From Gammaproteobacteria bacterium (GTDB lineage Bacteria > Pseudomonadota > Gammaproteobacteria > GRL18): a DNA stretch of 64,000 bases. The notes below the pieces were generated by a model. The model made no database searches, was not told the origin of the DNA, and worked only from the letters and a program-made list of their open reading frames with translations. The stretch lies in assembly GCA_016744375.1 (NCBI GenBank), contig JADGEM010000004.1, forward strand, positions 1 to 64,000. Direction: 5' to 3'. The position numbers were made by a program, and so were the translations under genes. How positions within the stretch are numbered: the stretch's first letter is position 1; every line of letters starts with the position of its first letter. Shown piece after piece: positions 45,017-54,716 of the stretch.

Positions 45017-46028
45017 CGCCGCCAGAACTTAGTGCAATATCACCTGATTCAGCCATACGACGAGCGACACTCAGAATTTCACGCTGTGCACCTTCTACTT
45101 CACTCAATTTCACAGGCCCACTCGCTTCCAGATCATCGCGTAACATTTCTGCTGCACGTTTAGACATATTTTTAAGGATTTTTTCTTTAACTTCATCATC
45201 TGCTCCTTTAAGGGCAACAATGAGAATGTCTGATGACACTTCTCTTAACAGAGCCTGAATTCCACGATCATCAACACCCGAAAGATTATCAAAGACAAAC
45301 ATGCTGTCTTCTATTTCCTGTCCCAAATCCTCATCCATATTCTTGATATTTTCCATAATGGCAGCTTCAGCAGTACCATCAACAAAATTCAGAATATCCG
45401 CCGCTGTTTTGATACCACCCACACTGGAAGAACGAATACTACCTTCATGACCAGCGAATTGTTTTTCCAGTATTTCATCCAGTTCAAAAAGTGCTGCAGG
45501 TTGAATGGCATCAAGGCTTGCAATACGCATCATGATATCAGCTCGAGTATTTTCAGGTAGATTTGACAGAACCAGACCGGCCTGATCGGCTTCAAGATAG
45601 GAAAGGACAATGGCAATGATTTGAGGATGTTCCAGTCGAATGACCTCTGCAATAGAACGAGGTTCCATCCACTTTAGAGCTTCAAGCCCCTTTGATTGGC
45701 GGCCCAATAAAATCCGGTCAATGACCCCCCCGGCTTTATCCTTACCCAGGGCTTTATTTAACACATTACGCAAGTAGTCTTCTGAACCCATACCTAACGC
45801 AGTCTGACCACCGACAATGGTGTTAAAGTTCTGCAGCACGTCCGTTGCTTTACCTTTATCGACATTAGCCATGGTTGCCATAGCTTCACCCAGACTTTGA
45901 ACCTCTTTCGGGCCTAAATGTTTTAATATGCCCGAAGCTTCTTCTTCACCAACTGACATAAGAAAAACAGCGGCCTGCTGGATACCTTCCAGTTCTTCTA
46001 AGCCTTGTTTTGAATCATCATCAGCCAT
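45003..46028 (-). CDS. fliG: Flagellar motor switch protein FliG
   Basis: This 341-residue C-ring protein contacts the stator and the MS ring. The middle domain contains EHPQIIAIVLSYLEADQAGL and the hydrophobic-patch MFVFDNLSGVDDRGIQALLR. The C-terminal torque helix has charged residues (ADDEVKEKILKNMSKRAAEM), followed by RDDLEASGPVKLSEVEGAQ. The order fliF-fliG-fliH is standard. Confidence 0.97.
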   Translation of the reverse strand: MADDDSKQGLEELEGIQQAAVFLMSVGEEEASGILKHLGPKEVQSLGEAMATMANVDKGKATDVLQNFNTIVGGQTALGMGSEDYLRNVLNKALGKDKAGGVIDRILLGRQSKGLEALKWMEPRSIAEVIRLEHPQIIAIVLSYLEADQAGLVLSNLPENTRADIMMRIASLDAIQPAALFELDEILEKQFAGHEGSIRSSSVGGIKTAADILNFVDGTAEAAIMENIKNMDEDLGQEIEDSMFVFDNLSGVDDRGIQALLREVSSDILIVALKGADDEVKEKILKNMSKRAAEMLRDDLEASGPVKLSEVEGAQREILSVARRMAESGDIALSSGGDEYV

Positions 46029-46091
46029 GTTTATCTCTGCTTCATTGTTTTTAGTTAAGAGGTTAAATCACTATTTAAAATAAATTTTTTA

Positions 46092-47726
46092 TCAGACTGC
46101 CAGCCATTTTTTAACAACCTGAGCTGCAATTTTAGGATCTTCTACAACCAGTTTACGTGCCATATCCAATTGTACTTCATAATTATCCGGTGATTGTGGC
46201 AAGGCATCAGCCTCTTCTGCACCAAAAGCACCCGCTGTACCGCCAGCTAATGCCGCCTGACCTTCAGCACCGCCTTCACCTTCTATGCCGATAACTTCTT
46301 TATGCGGCTTGGATAAGCTTTTGAACGCGGGTTTAATCACTCCAAAGATTATATAAAGAACAACCAGCGCTGCCAAGCCCTGTTTAACAATAGGGGCAAA
46401 CCAGGCCTGTTCCCAGACTGGAATATCTGGAAGTGCTTCAACCAGCACTGGAGCCACAAAACCAGCATTGATGATATTAACAGTATCACCCCGCTGGGCC
46501 TTAAAACCAACCGCTTCCTTAACCAACGCCGTAATACGTTTCAGCTCTTCTTCGGTTCTTGCGGTTACCGCAACCGCTCCATCTTCAGCAACCTCTTTCT
46601 TATCATCAATGACCACGGCAATTGATATTCTTTTGACACTGCCCGTTGCCAGCTGAGTATGACTAATGGTTTTATCAAGTTCATAGTTCTGAGTCACTGT
46701 TTCTTTAAGTCTGAATTTTTGTCCATCATCTTCTTCATCCCCCCCCACACCTGCAACTGTTTCAGGTGCTATTGAGCCACCAGGGGGCTGGTTAGATAAA
46801 GCACCGGGTATGCCGATATCACCTGAAGCTGAAACCCGTTCAACTAATTGCTGTTTACTCCGTGTGGCGGCTGAATCCGGATTAAATAGCTCTGACGTTT
46901 TTTCAATTCGAGTAAAATCAATATCGGCATTGACCTGAGCTTTAAAACCATTAGGGCCTAAAAATGGTGTAAGAATGGAATTAACCCGTTCAATATAATT
47001 GTGTTCAACCCGGTTTGTATATTCAAGCTGTTCTGAATTCAATACTTGTTCTTTATCACCGGACTCTGTTAATAAACGTCCCATTTGATCAACCACCGTC
47101 ACTTCTTCAACTTGCAGGTTCGGGACACTTGAAGCAACCATATAGGTAATCGCAGACACTTGATCATCCGTCATACGATGCCCGGAATACAAATTGGTAA
47201 CAACGGATGCACTGGCTTTTTTACGATTTCTGACAAAAACAGATTCTTTGGGCAGTGCTAAATGAACCCTGGCTGATTTCACATTTCTCAGTGCTGAAAT
47301 AGAGCGGGAAAGCTCCTCTTCAAGCGCATGCTGATAGCGTGCTGACTGGATAAACTGACTGGTACCGAAGCTTTGTTCTTCACTTAAAATATCAAATCCT
47401 TCCGGACGGATATTGGGCAGTCCCTGAGCAGCCAATTGCATGCGTGATTTTTCAACATCATTGGCAGGCACCATAATATTACCGGCATTTATTTTGTACT
47501 TGATACCACTCTGCTTCAGGGCATCCGCAACAGAAGAAAGTTCAGCATCCGGTAGTTCTGCATATAACGTTGTATAATCCGGTGACTGCGACCAGAAAAC
47601 AATCGCCACACCTAAGGCGACACTGGCCACCAGACCAACCAACAATCCTGCTTGTCTTAATAACGGATATTCACTGATGTTCTGCAATGCCATCATTGAG
47701 TTATTGTTCTTTCCTTCTTCAGCCAT
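46092..47726 (-). CDS. fliF: Flagellar MS-ring protein FliF
   Basis: This 544-residue protein has a transmembrane helix near residue 28, ring-building motifs (including YQHALEEELSRSISALRNVK and ARVHLALPKESVF), and a second helix near residue 455 (GLAALVVLYIIFGVI). The cytoplasmic C-terminal tail binds FliG. It follows fliE by 15 bases. Confidence 0.97.
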   Translation of the reverse strand: MAEEGKNNNSMMALQNISEYPLLRQAGLLVGLVASVALGVAIVFWSQSPDYTTLYAELPDAELSSVADALKQSGIKYKINAGNIMVPANDVEKSRMQLAAQGLPNIRPEGFDILSEEQSFGTSQFIQSARYQHALEEELSRSISALRNVKSARVHLALPKESVFVRNRKKASASVVTNLYSGHRMTDDQVSAITYMVASSVPNLQVEEVTVVDQMGRLLTESGDKEQVLNSEQLEYTNRVEHNYIERVNSILTPFLGPNGFKAQVNADIDFTRIEKTSELFNPDSAATRSKQQLVERVSASGDIGIPGALSNQPPGGSIAPETVAGVGGDEEDDGQKFRLKETVTQNYELDKTISHTQLATGSVKRISIAVVIDDKKEVAEDGAVAVTARTEEELKRITALVKEAVGFKAQRGDTVNIINAGFVAPVLVEALPDIPVWEQAWFAPIVKQGLAALVVLYIIFGVIKPAFKSLSKPHKEVIGIEGEGGAEGQAALAGGTAGAFGAEEADALPQSPDNYEVQLDMARKLVVEDPKIAAQVVKKWLAV

Positions 47727-47741
47727 CAGTAACTACTCCAC

Positions 47742-48098
47742 TTAAACACGAATATTTTTAACTTCTTCATAGGCTTTTAATAATTTATTTCGAACTTCGA
47801 CCAATGCACCAAAAGCAACACCGGCTTTTTCAGAGGTAATCATAACTTGTGCCAGACTAACTCCTTCTTTTCCTGCGATAAAATCATTCCTTAAATCCCC
47901 GGAAGCGCCCTGAATAGAATTAACCTGTTGTACAGCAGATTTTAACAAGCTGCTAAAATCAACATCTGGTGCACTTTTATCATTAAGGGCAGACAAACCT
48001 TCATTATTAATCTCTAGTGGCGTAGTTTTAGCACTGGCCATATCATTCATTGAACGCATTTGCAGCATCATACTGGAGGTATTAATATCATTAATCAT
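47742..48098 (-). CDS. fliE: Flagellar hook-basal body junction protein FliE
   Basis: This 118-residue MS-ring/rod adaptor has the typical C-terminal motif VSLAQVMITSEKAGVAFGAL with VEVRNKLLKAYEEV. It is the first gene of the fliEFGHIJ operon; a sigma-54-type site lies about 85 bases upstream. Confidence 0.95.
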   Translation of the reverse strand: MINDINTSSMMLQMRSMNDMASAKTTPLEINNEGLSALNDKSAPDVDFSSLLKSAVQQVNSIQGASGDLRNDFIAGKEGVSLAQVMITSEKAGVAFGALVEVRNKLLKAYEEVKNIRV

Positions 48099-48180
48099 TG
48101 GTCTGCCCTTTTCTATTTACAGGTGTCAAAAAATAGTCATCTGAAAGATTTGTTCGTTCTTATTTCGCTATTAATAATAG

Positions 48181-49653
48181 TTAAGCAGTTTTCGCGCCAA
48201 AACCACCAGGCACAATAATTCCATTGTCTCGCATTTTTGCCAGCTTATATCTTAGAGTTCGTTGACTGATACCCAACTTCTCTGCAGCCATTTTACGATT
48301 GCCCATAGTGGTATGAAGTATCTCTAAAATTTTGTCAAATTCCCGACCACGTAGCTCATCATTTAAATTTGAGCTAACTTTACTTGATTCTTGTTGATTT
48401 GTACTATTCTCTTTTATAACAACATCAGCTTGTAATTCAGCTGGTAAAGGTTTTACAGATCCAACACTTACAGAATCATCCATCACTGGAAGACCATCAG
48501 AAATCAACTCCATAGGCATATCATCCGGGGTAATAATATGATCGATATGAAGAATAAAAGCACGCTGAATCACATTGTCCATTTCACGAATATTACCGGG
48601 CCAGCGATGATTGAGCAATTTAGACTCGGCTTCTTTTGAGAGTTCAGGTATTTCACTGCCACTTTGTTTAGCCATTTTATTAATAATATGTTTAGCCAGT
48701 GGAACAATATCCTCAGCCCGATCTTTTAAATCAGGAATAATCATAGGAAATACATTCAGGCGGTAAAATAAATCTTCTCGAAATTGGTTCTGCTTAACCT
48801 GCTCAGCCATATTTCGATTAGATGTTGCCAGGATCCGGACATCCAAAGAGATCAATTCCTGCCCACCCAGACGCTCCACTTCTTTTTCCTGCAGGACACG
48901 TAATAGCTTTGCCTGCAAGCTGAGATCCATTTCAGATATTTCATCCAATAATAAAGTGCCACCCTGAGCCTGTTCAAACTTTCCAGAAGAAGCCTTGTAG
49001 GCTCCAGTAAAAGCACCCTTTTCATAACCAAAAAGTGTTGCTTCCAACATATTATCAGGAATGGCCGCACAGTTGATGGCAATGAAAGGCTTATCTTTTC
49101 GATTTGAATGATTATGTATATAGCGTGCCAGAACTTCTTTGCCCGTACCACTTGAACCACCAATCATCACCGTTGCATCACTGGCAGCCACACGTTTAGA
49201 GAGCTGAGCAATTTTCTGCATGCTGGCTGACTCGGCAATCATCTGGTGATCTTCAACACTCTTCCCTACATAGCGACTGATCACTGAAACCAGCACCTCA
49301 GCTTCAAAAGGCTTCACCAGATAATCAACCGCACCATCTTTCATCGCCTCAATGGCTTTACTGATTGTGCCATAGGCAGTCATAAGCAAAACCGGTATAT
49401 CATAGTGTCTCTTTATTTGCTTGAGCAGTTGATGGCCATCCATTTTCGGCATTTGTACATCACTGATCACAATATCAATTTCACTATTTTCATCCTGTGA
49501 CAGTAATTCCAAAGCAGAACGGCCATTATCAGCTTCAAGTATGTTGTAACCACCCATATCCAGAGTATCAACCAGTGCTTCACGCAAAGCCTCATCATCT
49601 TCAACAACCAGAATTAGAGGCGCCTGAGGATTGCTGTTTTTTCCGATGATCAT
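48181..49653 (-). CDS. flrC: Sigma-54 response regulator FlrC (FleR)
   Basis: This is a 490-residue activator of class III flagellar genes. The receiver (about 10-130) has a phospho-acceptor Asp in IVISDVQMPKMDGHQ. The AAA+ domain has Walker A GGSSGTGKEVL, the sigma-54 contact GAFTGA (KGAFTGAYKASSGKFEQA) and [13 protein letters not shown]. The C-terminal Fis-type HTH ends MAAEKLGISQRTLRYKLAKM. It overlaps flrB by four bases. Confidence 0.95.
   Translation of the reverse strand: MIIGKNSNPQAPLILVVEDDEALREALVDTLDMGGYNILEADNGRSALELLSQDENSEIDIVISDVQMPKMDGHQLLKQIKRHYDIPVLLMTAYGTISKAIEAMKDGAVDYLVKPFEAEVLVSVISRYVGKSVEDHQMIAESASMQKIAQLSKRVAASDATVMIGGSSGTGKEVLARYIHNHSNRKDKPFIAINCAAIPDNMLEATLFGYEKGAFTGAYKASSGKFEQAQGGTLLLDEISEMDLSLQAKLLRVLQEKEVERLGGQELISLDVRILATSNRNMAEQVKQNQFREDLFYRLNVFPMIIPDLKDRAEDIVPLAKHIINKMAKQSGSEIPELSKEAESKLLNHRWPGNIREMDNVIQRAFILHIDHIITPDDMPMELISDGLPVMDDSVSVGSVKPLPAELQADVVIKENSTNQQESSKVSSNLNDELRGREFDKILEILHTTMGNRKMAAEKLGISQRTLRYKLAKMRDNGIIVPGGFGAKTA
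48183..48200 (-). promoter_or_regulatory. Sigma-54 promoter of the fliE operon
   Basis: TTGGCGCGAAAACTGCTT on the minus strand, with exact GG-N10-GC spacing; it differs from TTGGCACGNNNNTTGCTT at two defined positions. It overlaps the last codons of flrC, so it is embedded in the preceding gene. It is expected to be FlrC-activated. Confidence 0.75.
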
Positions 49654-50834
49654 TTTAAGTTCTCCATAGGATTACTGCTTTTTTTTATCAGAGATTGAAT
49701 TTGTGCAGGGATTCGCATTCTAAAAACACTGCCTGATGCAGAGCTATTTTCAGATTGGGATGCTGACGTAAATGAAGAGTCAAGCCAGAGTTCACCATCA
49801 TGCGCATTAGCAATTGCTTTAACGACTGCCAGCCCCAGTCCGGTTCCTTTTTGTCTGGTGGTATAAAAAGGTTCAAAAACTTTATCTCTGTTTTCTTCTA
49901 AAATACCTCTGCCATTATCATGAATACTAAAATCAATTGCACCATAGACAGGTTGTGACACTTTAACCATTACTTCAGAAGAGATACATTGCTCAGAATC
50001 ACTAACAGCATGAAGTGCGTTATTCACAATATTAACCAGACCGCTAATGAGAAGGTTTCGATTTCCTGAAATATAGGTCTTTTCATTGGGTTGATAATCA
50101 AAAGTAATTTTTACATTCTGTTTATCTTCGGGAATCACAATAGTTTGCTCAAGTTCACTTAACAATTGCTGAATTGAAATGCTCTCACGGTTTTGCATAC
50201 CGTTTCTGGAAAACAGCAACATATCATTAATAAGCTGCTCAAGACTCTGTATGCGTGTCAGGATTTTATCTGCAAAACGTAAGCGCTTTTCATTGTCTAA
50301 TTGCGGTGATTTTAAATGTGAAGCATACAGTAAAGCAGCTGAAATCGGAGTTCTGATTTGGTGAGCCAGCTGAGCAGCCATTTGCCCCATAGAGGCAAGA
50401 CGCTTTTGTTGATCATACTTGGTCTGCAACTGGCGTTTTTCAGTCACATCCTGCAACAAGATAATTTGTCCCGGCACGCTATCACCAAGGGGACAGGTAG
50501 AGATGCTGACAATCCGACCTTTTTTAGTGACAGAATCCTGCCCGGAAATCTGGCTTTGATCAAAAGCCCGATCAATAACAGAGCGCCAAGCCAGGCCAAT
50601 CAAGGGTTCATCTAATAATTCAATCGCTGCCGGATTACATTCCTGTACAAGCCCTTTACCGTCAAGGACAATGACCCCAGCAGGTAAGGCTTTTAATAAG
50701 GCTTTTAATCGAGTTACTGTAATTGACTCTTGAAGCGCTGTTTGTGATAACCTGCTATCAAGCTTATTTTCATCAAATGAAGGAATTGTTCCTGTTTCTG
50801 CTAATGCAGACTCCAGTATTGCAGCCAAGCCCAT
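49650..50834 (-). CDS. flrB: Flagellar sensor kinase FlrB (FleS)
   Basis: This 394-residue soluble histidine kinase has a PAS-like domain (about 45-140, ALPAGVIVLDGKGLVQECNP). The H-box histidine lies in QLAHQIRTPISAALLY (about residue 159), and the HATPase domain has the glycine boxes GRGILEENRDKVFEPF and GTGLGLAVVKAI. It would phosphorylate FlrC encoded just downstream. A sigma-54-type site lies about 36 bases upstream. Confidence 0.94.
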   Translation of the reverse strand: MGLAAILESALAETGTIPSFDENKLDSRLSQTALQESITVTRLKALLKALPAGVIVLDGKGLVQECNPAAIELLDEPLIGLAWRSVIDRAFDQSQISGQDSVTKKGRIVSISTCPLGDSVPGQIILLQDVTEKRQLQTKYDQQKRLASMGQMAAQLAHQIRTPISAALLYASHLKSPQLDNEKRLRFADKILTRIQSLEQLINDMLLFSRNGMQNRESISIQQLLSELEQTIVIPEDKQNVKITFDYQPNEKTYISGNRNLLISGLVNIVNNALHAVSDSEQCISSEVMVKVSQPVYGAIDFSIHDNGRGILEENRDKVFEPFYTTRQKGTGLGLAVVKAIANAHDGELWLDSSFTSASQSENSSASGSVFRMRIPAQIQSLIKKSSNPMENLK

Positions 50835-51175
50835 AATTTACTCCGGAATATATTTCTATACTATGACTGAAGCAAAAAACAAACCATATAACAATTTATT
50901 GTTATAAAACAATTATTTAAATATATTATTATCTTTATTTCTAAGTAAAATTAATTAGGAGTGACATTTTTATGACGAAATTTTTCTAAAGACTATAGAT
51001 AATTATTTCATTGTTTTAGAAGGAAACATAATCTCATTTTTTTTCATACTATTTAAATTGCTGTCTCTGAATATTGTACTGTTTTTTGACATTTATTATA
51101 AACTGACTCAATAGTAGAGCAAGCCACTCTTGCATTTTCGAAGTTACAAGACTTAATTTAACAGTTCACAATAAG
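50835..51175. other. Intergenic region upstream of flrB
   Basis: These 340 very AT-rich bases hold the sigma-54-type flrBC promoter at 50870-50887 and the 3' end of the GGDEF-EAL transcript. No further gene, repeat or terminator hairpin was recognised. Confidence 0.5.
50870..50887 (-). promoter_or_regulatory. Sigma-54 promoter of flrBC
   Basis: ATGGTTTGTTTTTTGCTT on the minus strand: GG-N10-GC spacing is exact and the TTGCTT -12 element is perfect; the -24 element keeps TGG but not CAC. It lies 36 bases before the flrB start and would be the target of the FlrA-like activator. Confidence 0.6.
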
Positions 51176-54061
51176 CTAAGCTAACAAGCTACGATTTTCT
51201 ATTAGAAGCTTTTCAAAATCTGATGCAGATACGGGTTTACTATACAAATATCCCTGAATTCCATCACAGTTCATTTGTTTTAACATTAAAAATTGCTCTT
51301 GAGTTTCAACCCCCTCAGCAATGGTTTTAAGTTCTAAATCATGCGCCATTGTGATGGTTGATTTGACTATTGCCTGTTCTTTATGTGACTGGACCAAATT
51401 TATAATGAATGCACGGTCAATTTTTAAAGTATCAACAGGAAAATCTTTGATATATTCTAAAGATGAATAGCCTGTACCATAATCATCAAGACTGAAAGTG
51501 ATACCTATTTTTTTGAGTTGATGTATAATTTTAGTAGATTCTTCAAGGTTGTCCACTGCAACAGTTTCGGTTATTTCCATTTCCAAATATTGAGCTTCCA
51601 GCTCTGAATCTTTTATAATTTGCTGAATGTCAGAAAAGAGTGACTCTTCCTTAAATTGTTTTGCTGACAAATTGACGGAAATCGGGATTTTTTTTAAACC
51701 TTTATCCTGCCACTCTTTATTCTGCCTGCAAGTTTCTTGAATAACCCAATGACCAATTGGGATAATTAAGCCGGACTGTTCAATTAAAGGGATGAAAAGC
51801 ACAGGGCTTATAACTCCTTCTCCAGGGTAAATCCAGCGGATTAAAGCTTCTGCCCCGATAATCAGACCTGTTTTAGTATCAACTTTGGCCTGGTAGAATA
51901 ACTGAAACTGATTTTTTTCAAGAGCATCATGCAAATCTGCGTCAAGTAATAGTTTTTTCAACATACTTGAGTTTAATTCTTCCGAGTAAAATTGATATTG
52001 TGCCCGACCTTGTTTTTTTGCCTCATACATGGCGACATCAGCATTTTTGAGTAATGTATTAACAGTATTTCCATCCTGAGGGTATAGAGCGATACCAATA
52101 CTACCAGTTACTCGCAGAGAATTTCCTTCTAAAATAATGGGCTTGGATATTTCAAATAGAATTTTTTTGATGGTTGTGATTATCGAAAAAGAAGTTTTTT
52201 TATGAGTTCCTGAGATAATAAAAACAAATTCATCACCACCAAGGCGAGCAACCGTATCGGTTTTACGTAAACACATTTTAACCCGCTCAGCCACTTTCTT
52301 CAGTAATGCATCACCAAGCATATGTCCCAGGGAGTCATTAATAAACTTAAACCCATCTAAATCTAAAAATAATATAATGGGGGTAGACTTATCCCGTTGT
52401 GCTTGATCAATGGTATATTGTAATCGGTCATTGAACATGAGTCTGTTAGGTAAACCGGTTAATGAATCAAAGTATGCTTGCTTGTATAGCTGTTTTTCCC
52501 AGGATGAATTTGCAAAAGCAACGGCAATACGATCTGAAAATTCTTGTCCCCATTTTTTTTCAATATCTGTTAGAGTTGGCGACTCATGGTAAGCAAAACT
52601 GAGAAAAGCAATGTTCTTACCCTGATTACGAATAGGAATAATAAGAAAATATTTAAATCCATTATTAATAAATGGTTGAACAAAACTGTGTAAAGGTGTT
52701 TCCTTTAGGCTAAATTGAAAAAACTCTTGTTCTGATAAGGTCTTTAACAGGCTATTCTTAATTTGATAGGACTGCTGTAAAGTTTTATTGCTTGATTGGT
52801 GATCATCTGTATACATTATTGCTGTTGAACTGTGTTCTTTCGAAGAAGGCTTTTCTGTACTGGGTTCCTGAAGAGTCAGACTCGTAAAACTCACGCCATC
52901 AGAATCAATAATATCATTTGCGTGCTTAATAGCCATGTTGATAATATCATGTGTTTTTAATCGTGAGAGGATTAATTGGTCAACCTCAGCTAATGCTTTA
53001 AGTACATTGATTTGTGAAGAAATGCGCTTTGACATACGATTAAATGATTCTGATAACTGCCCAAATTCATCATTGCCAGCTATCGGTACCACCTGTTTAA
53101 AATTGCCATGACTAATATGCGAAATACCTTGCATTAATGCATCTAGAGGGCGCATTAACTGACGAATCAATAGAGAACTGGCATAAATAACGCTAAGTAA
53201 GGTGATAGCAATGATACTATAAAAAAGTGTCTTAAAATCCTCCCGGTAAAATATAGATTCAATTTTTGGTTGAGCAAAAATAATCAACCAGTCTTTCTGA
53301 AAATAATGATACTCTAAAAATAAATTACTATAACCCGCATACAAAGAGGTTTCTTTATTAGACCAGATTAATTTACCACGTGATTGTAGATCAATATTTG
53401 ATATCATTGCGCCTATTGATTTTTTAATATCTATTTGCGAACAAAATAGCGCTTGTTTCATATGATTGAACAGACAGAAACCAGTATGATGATCAAATTC
53501 ATCTTCGTGACCTAATAATTCTGAATTATTGAGAACAGAGATAAGAAACTCTTTCTGCATATTATTGCTTTGTTTGTCCAATGGAAATAGCTGCCTGATC
53601 ATAATGAATCCAGGGGATCCAGGTGAAGACTTGAGGTTAACTTGTAATAATGTCTTCCCAGTTGATAAAAACTGTAAATTATCTATCGATAAATTCTTTA
53701 TAATGGGAGGCGCGCCCCAAAATGTTTTATTTAAAACATTACCTTTAAATAAAGAAAGACTGCCAAACCAGGCTTTATGTGTGTGTTCTAATGGCCATTC
53801 AGAAGAATCATAACTTGAACTAATCAAAGAGGCTATCTGCATCATTGCAGTGCTTCGAGCTGACAAACGATCATTCAGCACATAGGAATATGCCTTGGAA
53901 TTTTTTTGAAGCTGAATCAGGATATTCTCTTCTGTCATTTGATCAATTTGACGGGTTGAAAAAAAAGTAAATATACAAACTGGTAGGAAAGCTGCAAGGA
54001 TAAAAAGAAAAAATATTTTTTTTGATACTGTATTTTTAAAAATGCTTAATTCTACTTTCAT
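51176..54061 (-). CDS. Membrane GGDEF-EAL c-di-GMP signalling protein
   Basis: This is a 961-residue sensor. A transmembrane helix (about 15-35) is followed by a periplasmic region of about 230 residues, a second helix near 285-305, a HAMP domain (about 305-360), and a GAF-like region (about 365-520). The GGDEF domain has the intact active site RLGGDEFVF, and the EAL domain has EALIRW, the metal motif LDDYGTGYSSL and KIDRAFI. Both catalytic sites look intact, so it could make and/or break c-di-GMP. Gene position in the flagellar regulatory cluster points to motility or attachment control. It starts 12 bases after a pseudopilin gene. Confidence 0.92.
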   Translation of the reverse strand: MKVELSIFKNTVSKKIFFLFILAAFLPVCIFTFFSTRQIDQMTEENILIQLQKNSKAYSYVLNDRLSARSTAMMQIASLISSSYDSSEWPLEHTHKAWFGSLSLFKGNVLNKTFWGAPPIIKNLSIDNLQFLSTGKTLLQVNLKSSPGSPGFIMIRQLFPLDKQSNNMQKEFLISVLNNSELLGHEDEFDHHTGFCLFNHMKQALFCSQIDIKKSIGAMISNIDLQSRGKLIWSNKETSLYAGYSNLFLEYHYFQKDWLIIFAQPKIESIFYREDFKTLFYSIIAITLLSVIYASSLLIRQLMRPLDALMQGISHISHGNFKQVVPIAGNDEFGQLSESFNRMSKRISSQINVLKALAEVDQLILSRLKTHDIINMAIKHANDIIDSDGVSFTSLTLQEPSTEKPSSKEHSSTAIMYTDDHQSSNKTLQQSYQIKNSLLKTLSEQEFFQFSLKETPLHSFVQPFINNGFKYFLIIPIRNQGKNIAFLSFAYHESPTLTDIEKKWGQEFSDRIAVAFANSSWEKQLYKQAYFDSLTGLPNRLMFNDRLQYTIDQAQRDKSTPIILFLDLDGFKFINDSLGHMLGDALLKKVAERVKMCLRKTDTVARLGGDEFVFIISGTHKKTSFSIITTIKKILFEISKPIILEGNSLRVTGSIGIALYPQDGNTVNTLLKNADVAMYEAKKQGRAQYQFYSEELNSSMLKKLLLDADLHDALEKNQFQLFYQAKVDTKTGLIIGAEALIRWIYPGEGVISPVLFIPLIEQSGLIIPIGHWVIQETCRQNKEWQDKGLKKIPISVNLSAKQFKEESLFSDIQQIIKDSELEAQYLEMEITETVAVDNLEESTKIIHQLKKIGITFSLDDYGTGYSSLEYIKDFPVDTLKIDRAFIINLVQSHKEQAIVKSTITMAHDLELKTIAEGVETQEQFLMLKQMNCDGIQGYLYSKPVSASDFEKLLIENRSLLA

Positions 54062-54073
54062 ATTGACATTATT

Positions 54074-54553
54074 TTAATAATCTTCAGCGACACCAACAAA
54101 GTCACCATTATTGGCACGTACAATATCATCACGACTGGGCTTTGCTGTTAAAGGTGGTACCGTACTACCGTCCGGGCCTGCGCTGTAGAGATCATAGTCA
54201 GAATTAATAGGAACCAGTCTTTTGTCTTTACGTTTTGCCCCTTTACCTTTTATTGTATCAAAATTTAGAAAAGCATAAGGTCGTCCCCATGGATCTTCTT
54301 TTTTCCAATTTATCTCTGATAAATTAAGTGGGTAACGTTTTGCAATAGTAAAAAAAACCTCAATATCTTGTTCAATACTTATAATATCAGAAACTGCAGT
54401 AGTAATTTCTGCTTCTTCTATATGCTCCCGGTAAGAAGGGTAGGCAAATGATGCGATAATCCCAATGATTGTTATAGCGACTAACAATTCTAAGAGTGTT
54501 ATTCCAAGTGCAGTAACAAAGTCTGTTGGTTTATTTATTATTACTTTTGCCAT
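54074..54553 (-). CDS. Lone GspG-like pseudopilin
   Basis: This 159-residue prepilin-like protein has the peptidase motif at ALG-ITLLELLVAITIIGIIA after a 17-residue leader. The globular part carries GspG-like motifs: DPWGRPYAF, and DYDLYSAGPDGS with a possible Ca2+-binding loop, then SRDDIVRANNGDF. No other type II secretion or type IV pilus gene is nearby. Its placement before the GGDEF-EAL gene (12 bases) suggests cotranscription. A 14-bp perfect hairpin precedes it. The function in a flagellar locus is unknown. Confidence 0.82.
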   Translation of the reverse strand: MAKVIINKPTDFVTALGITLLELLVAITIIGIIASFAYPSYREHIEEAEITTAVSDIISIEQDIEVFFTIAKRYPLNLSEINWKKEDPWGRPYAFLNFDTIKGKGAKRKDKRLVPINSDYDLYSAGPDGSTVPPLTAKPSRDDIVRANNGDFVGVAEDY

Positions 54554-54564
54554 GATATATTAAT

Positions 54565-54595
54565 GATAGTAGTAATTTTTCAAATTACTACTATC
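54565..54595 (-). repeat. Perfect 14-bp hairpin in the pseudopilin leader
   Basis: GATAGTAGTAATTT (54565-54578), 3-base loop, AAATTACTACTATC (54582-54595) is a perfect inverted repeat ending 12 bases before the pseudopilin ATG at 54553. The stem is too AT-rich and lacks a T-run for a clear terminator, so it may be a leader structure or an operator. Confidence 0.65.
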
Positions 54596-54716
54596 TGTCC
54601 AAGAAATTCAGGCGTACCAAAATAGGTAGCTCGTGCCCATCCATTTATTCCAGGCAATTATTAGCTGGCAACAACGAAAATACATTACTTTTCTTCATAG
54701 AGCTACTCTGATTTCC

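Noticed and set aside
54600..54650. GG-N10-GC sequence upstream of the pseudopilin as a sigma-54 promoter
   Set aside because: The spacing fits, but the -12 element reads GAGCT instead of TTGCT and the -24 element lacks the CAC, so it is no better than chance.
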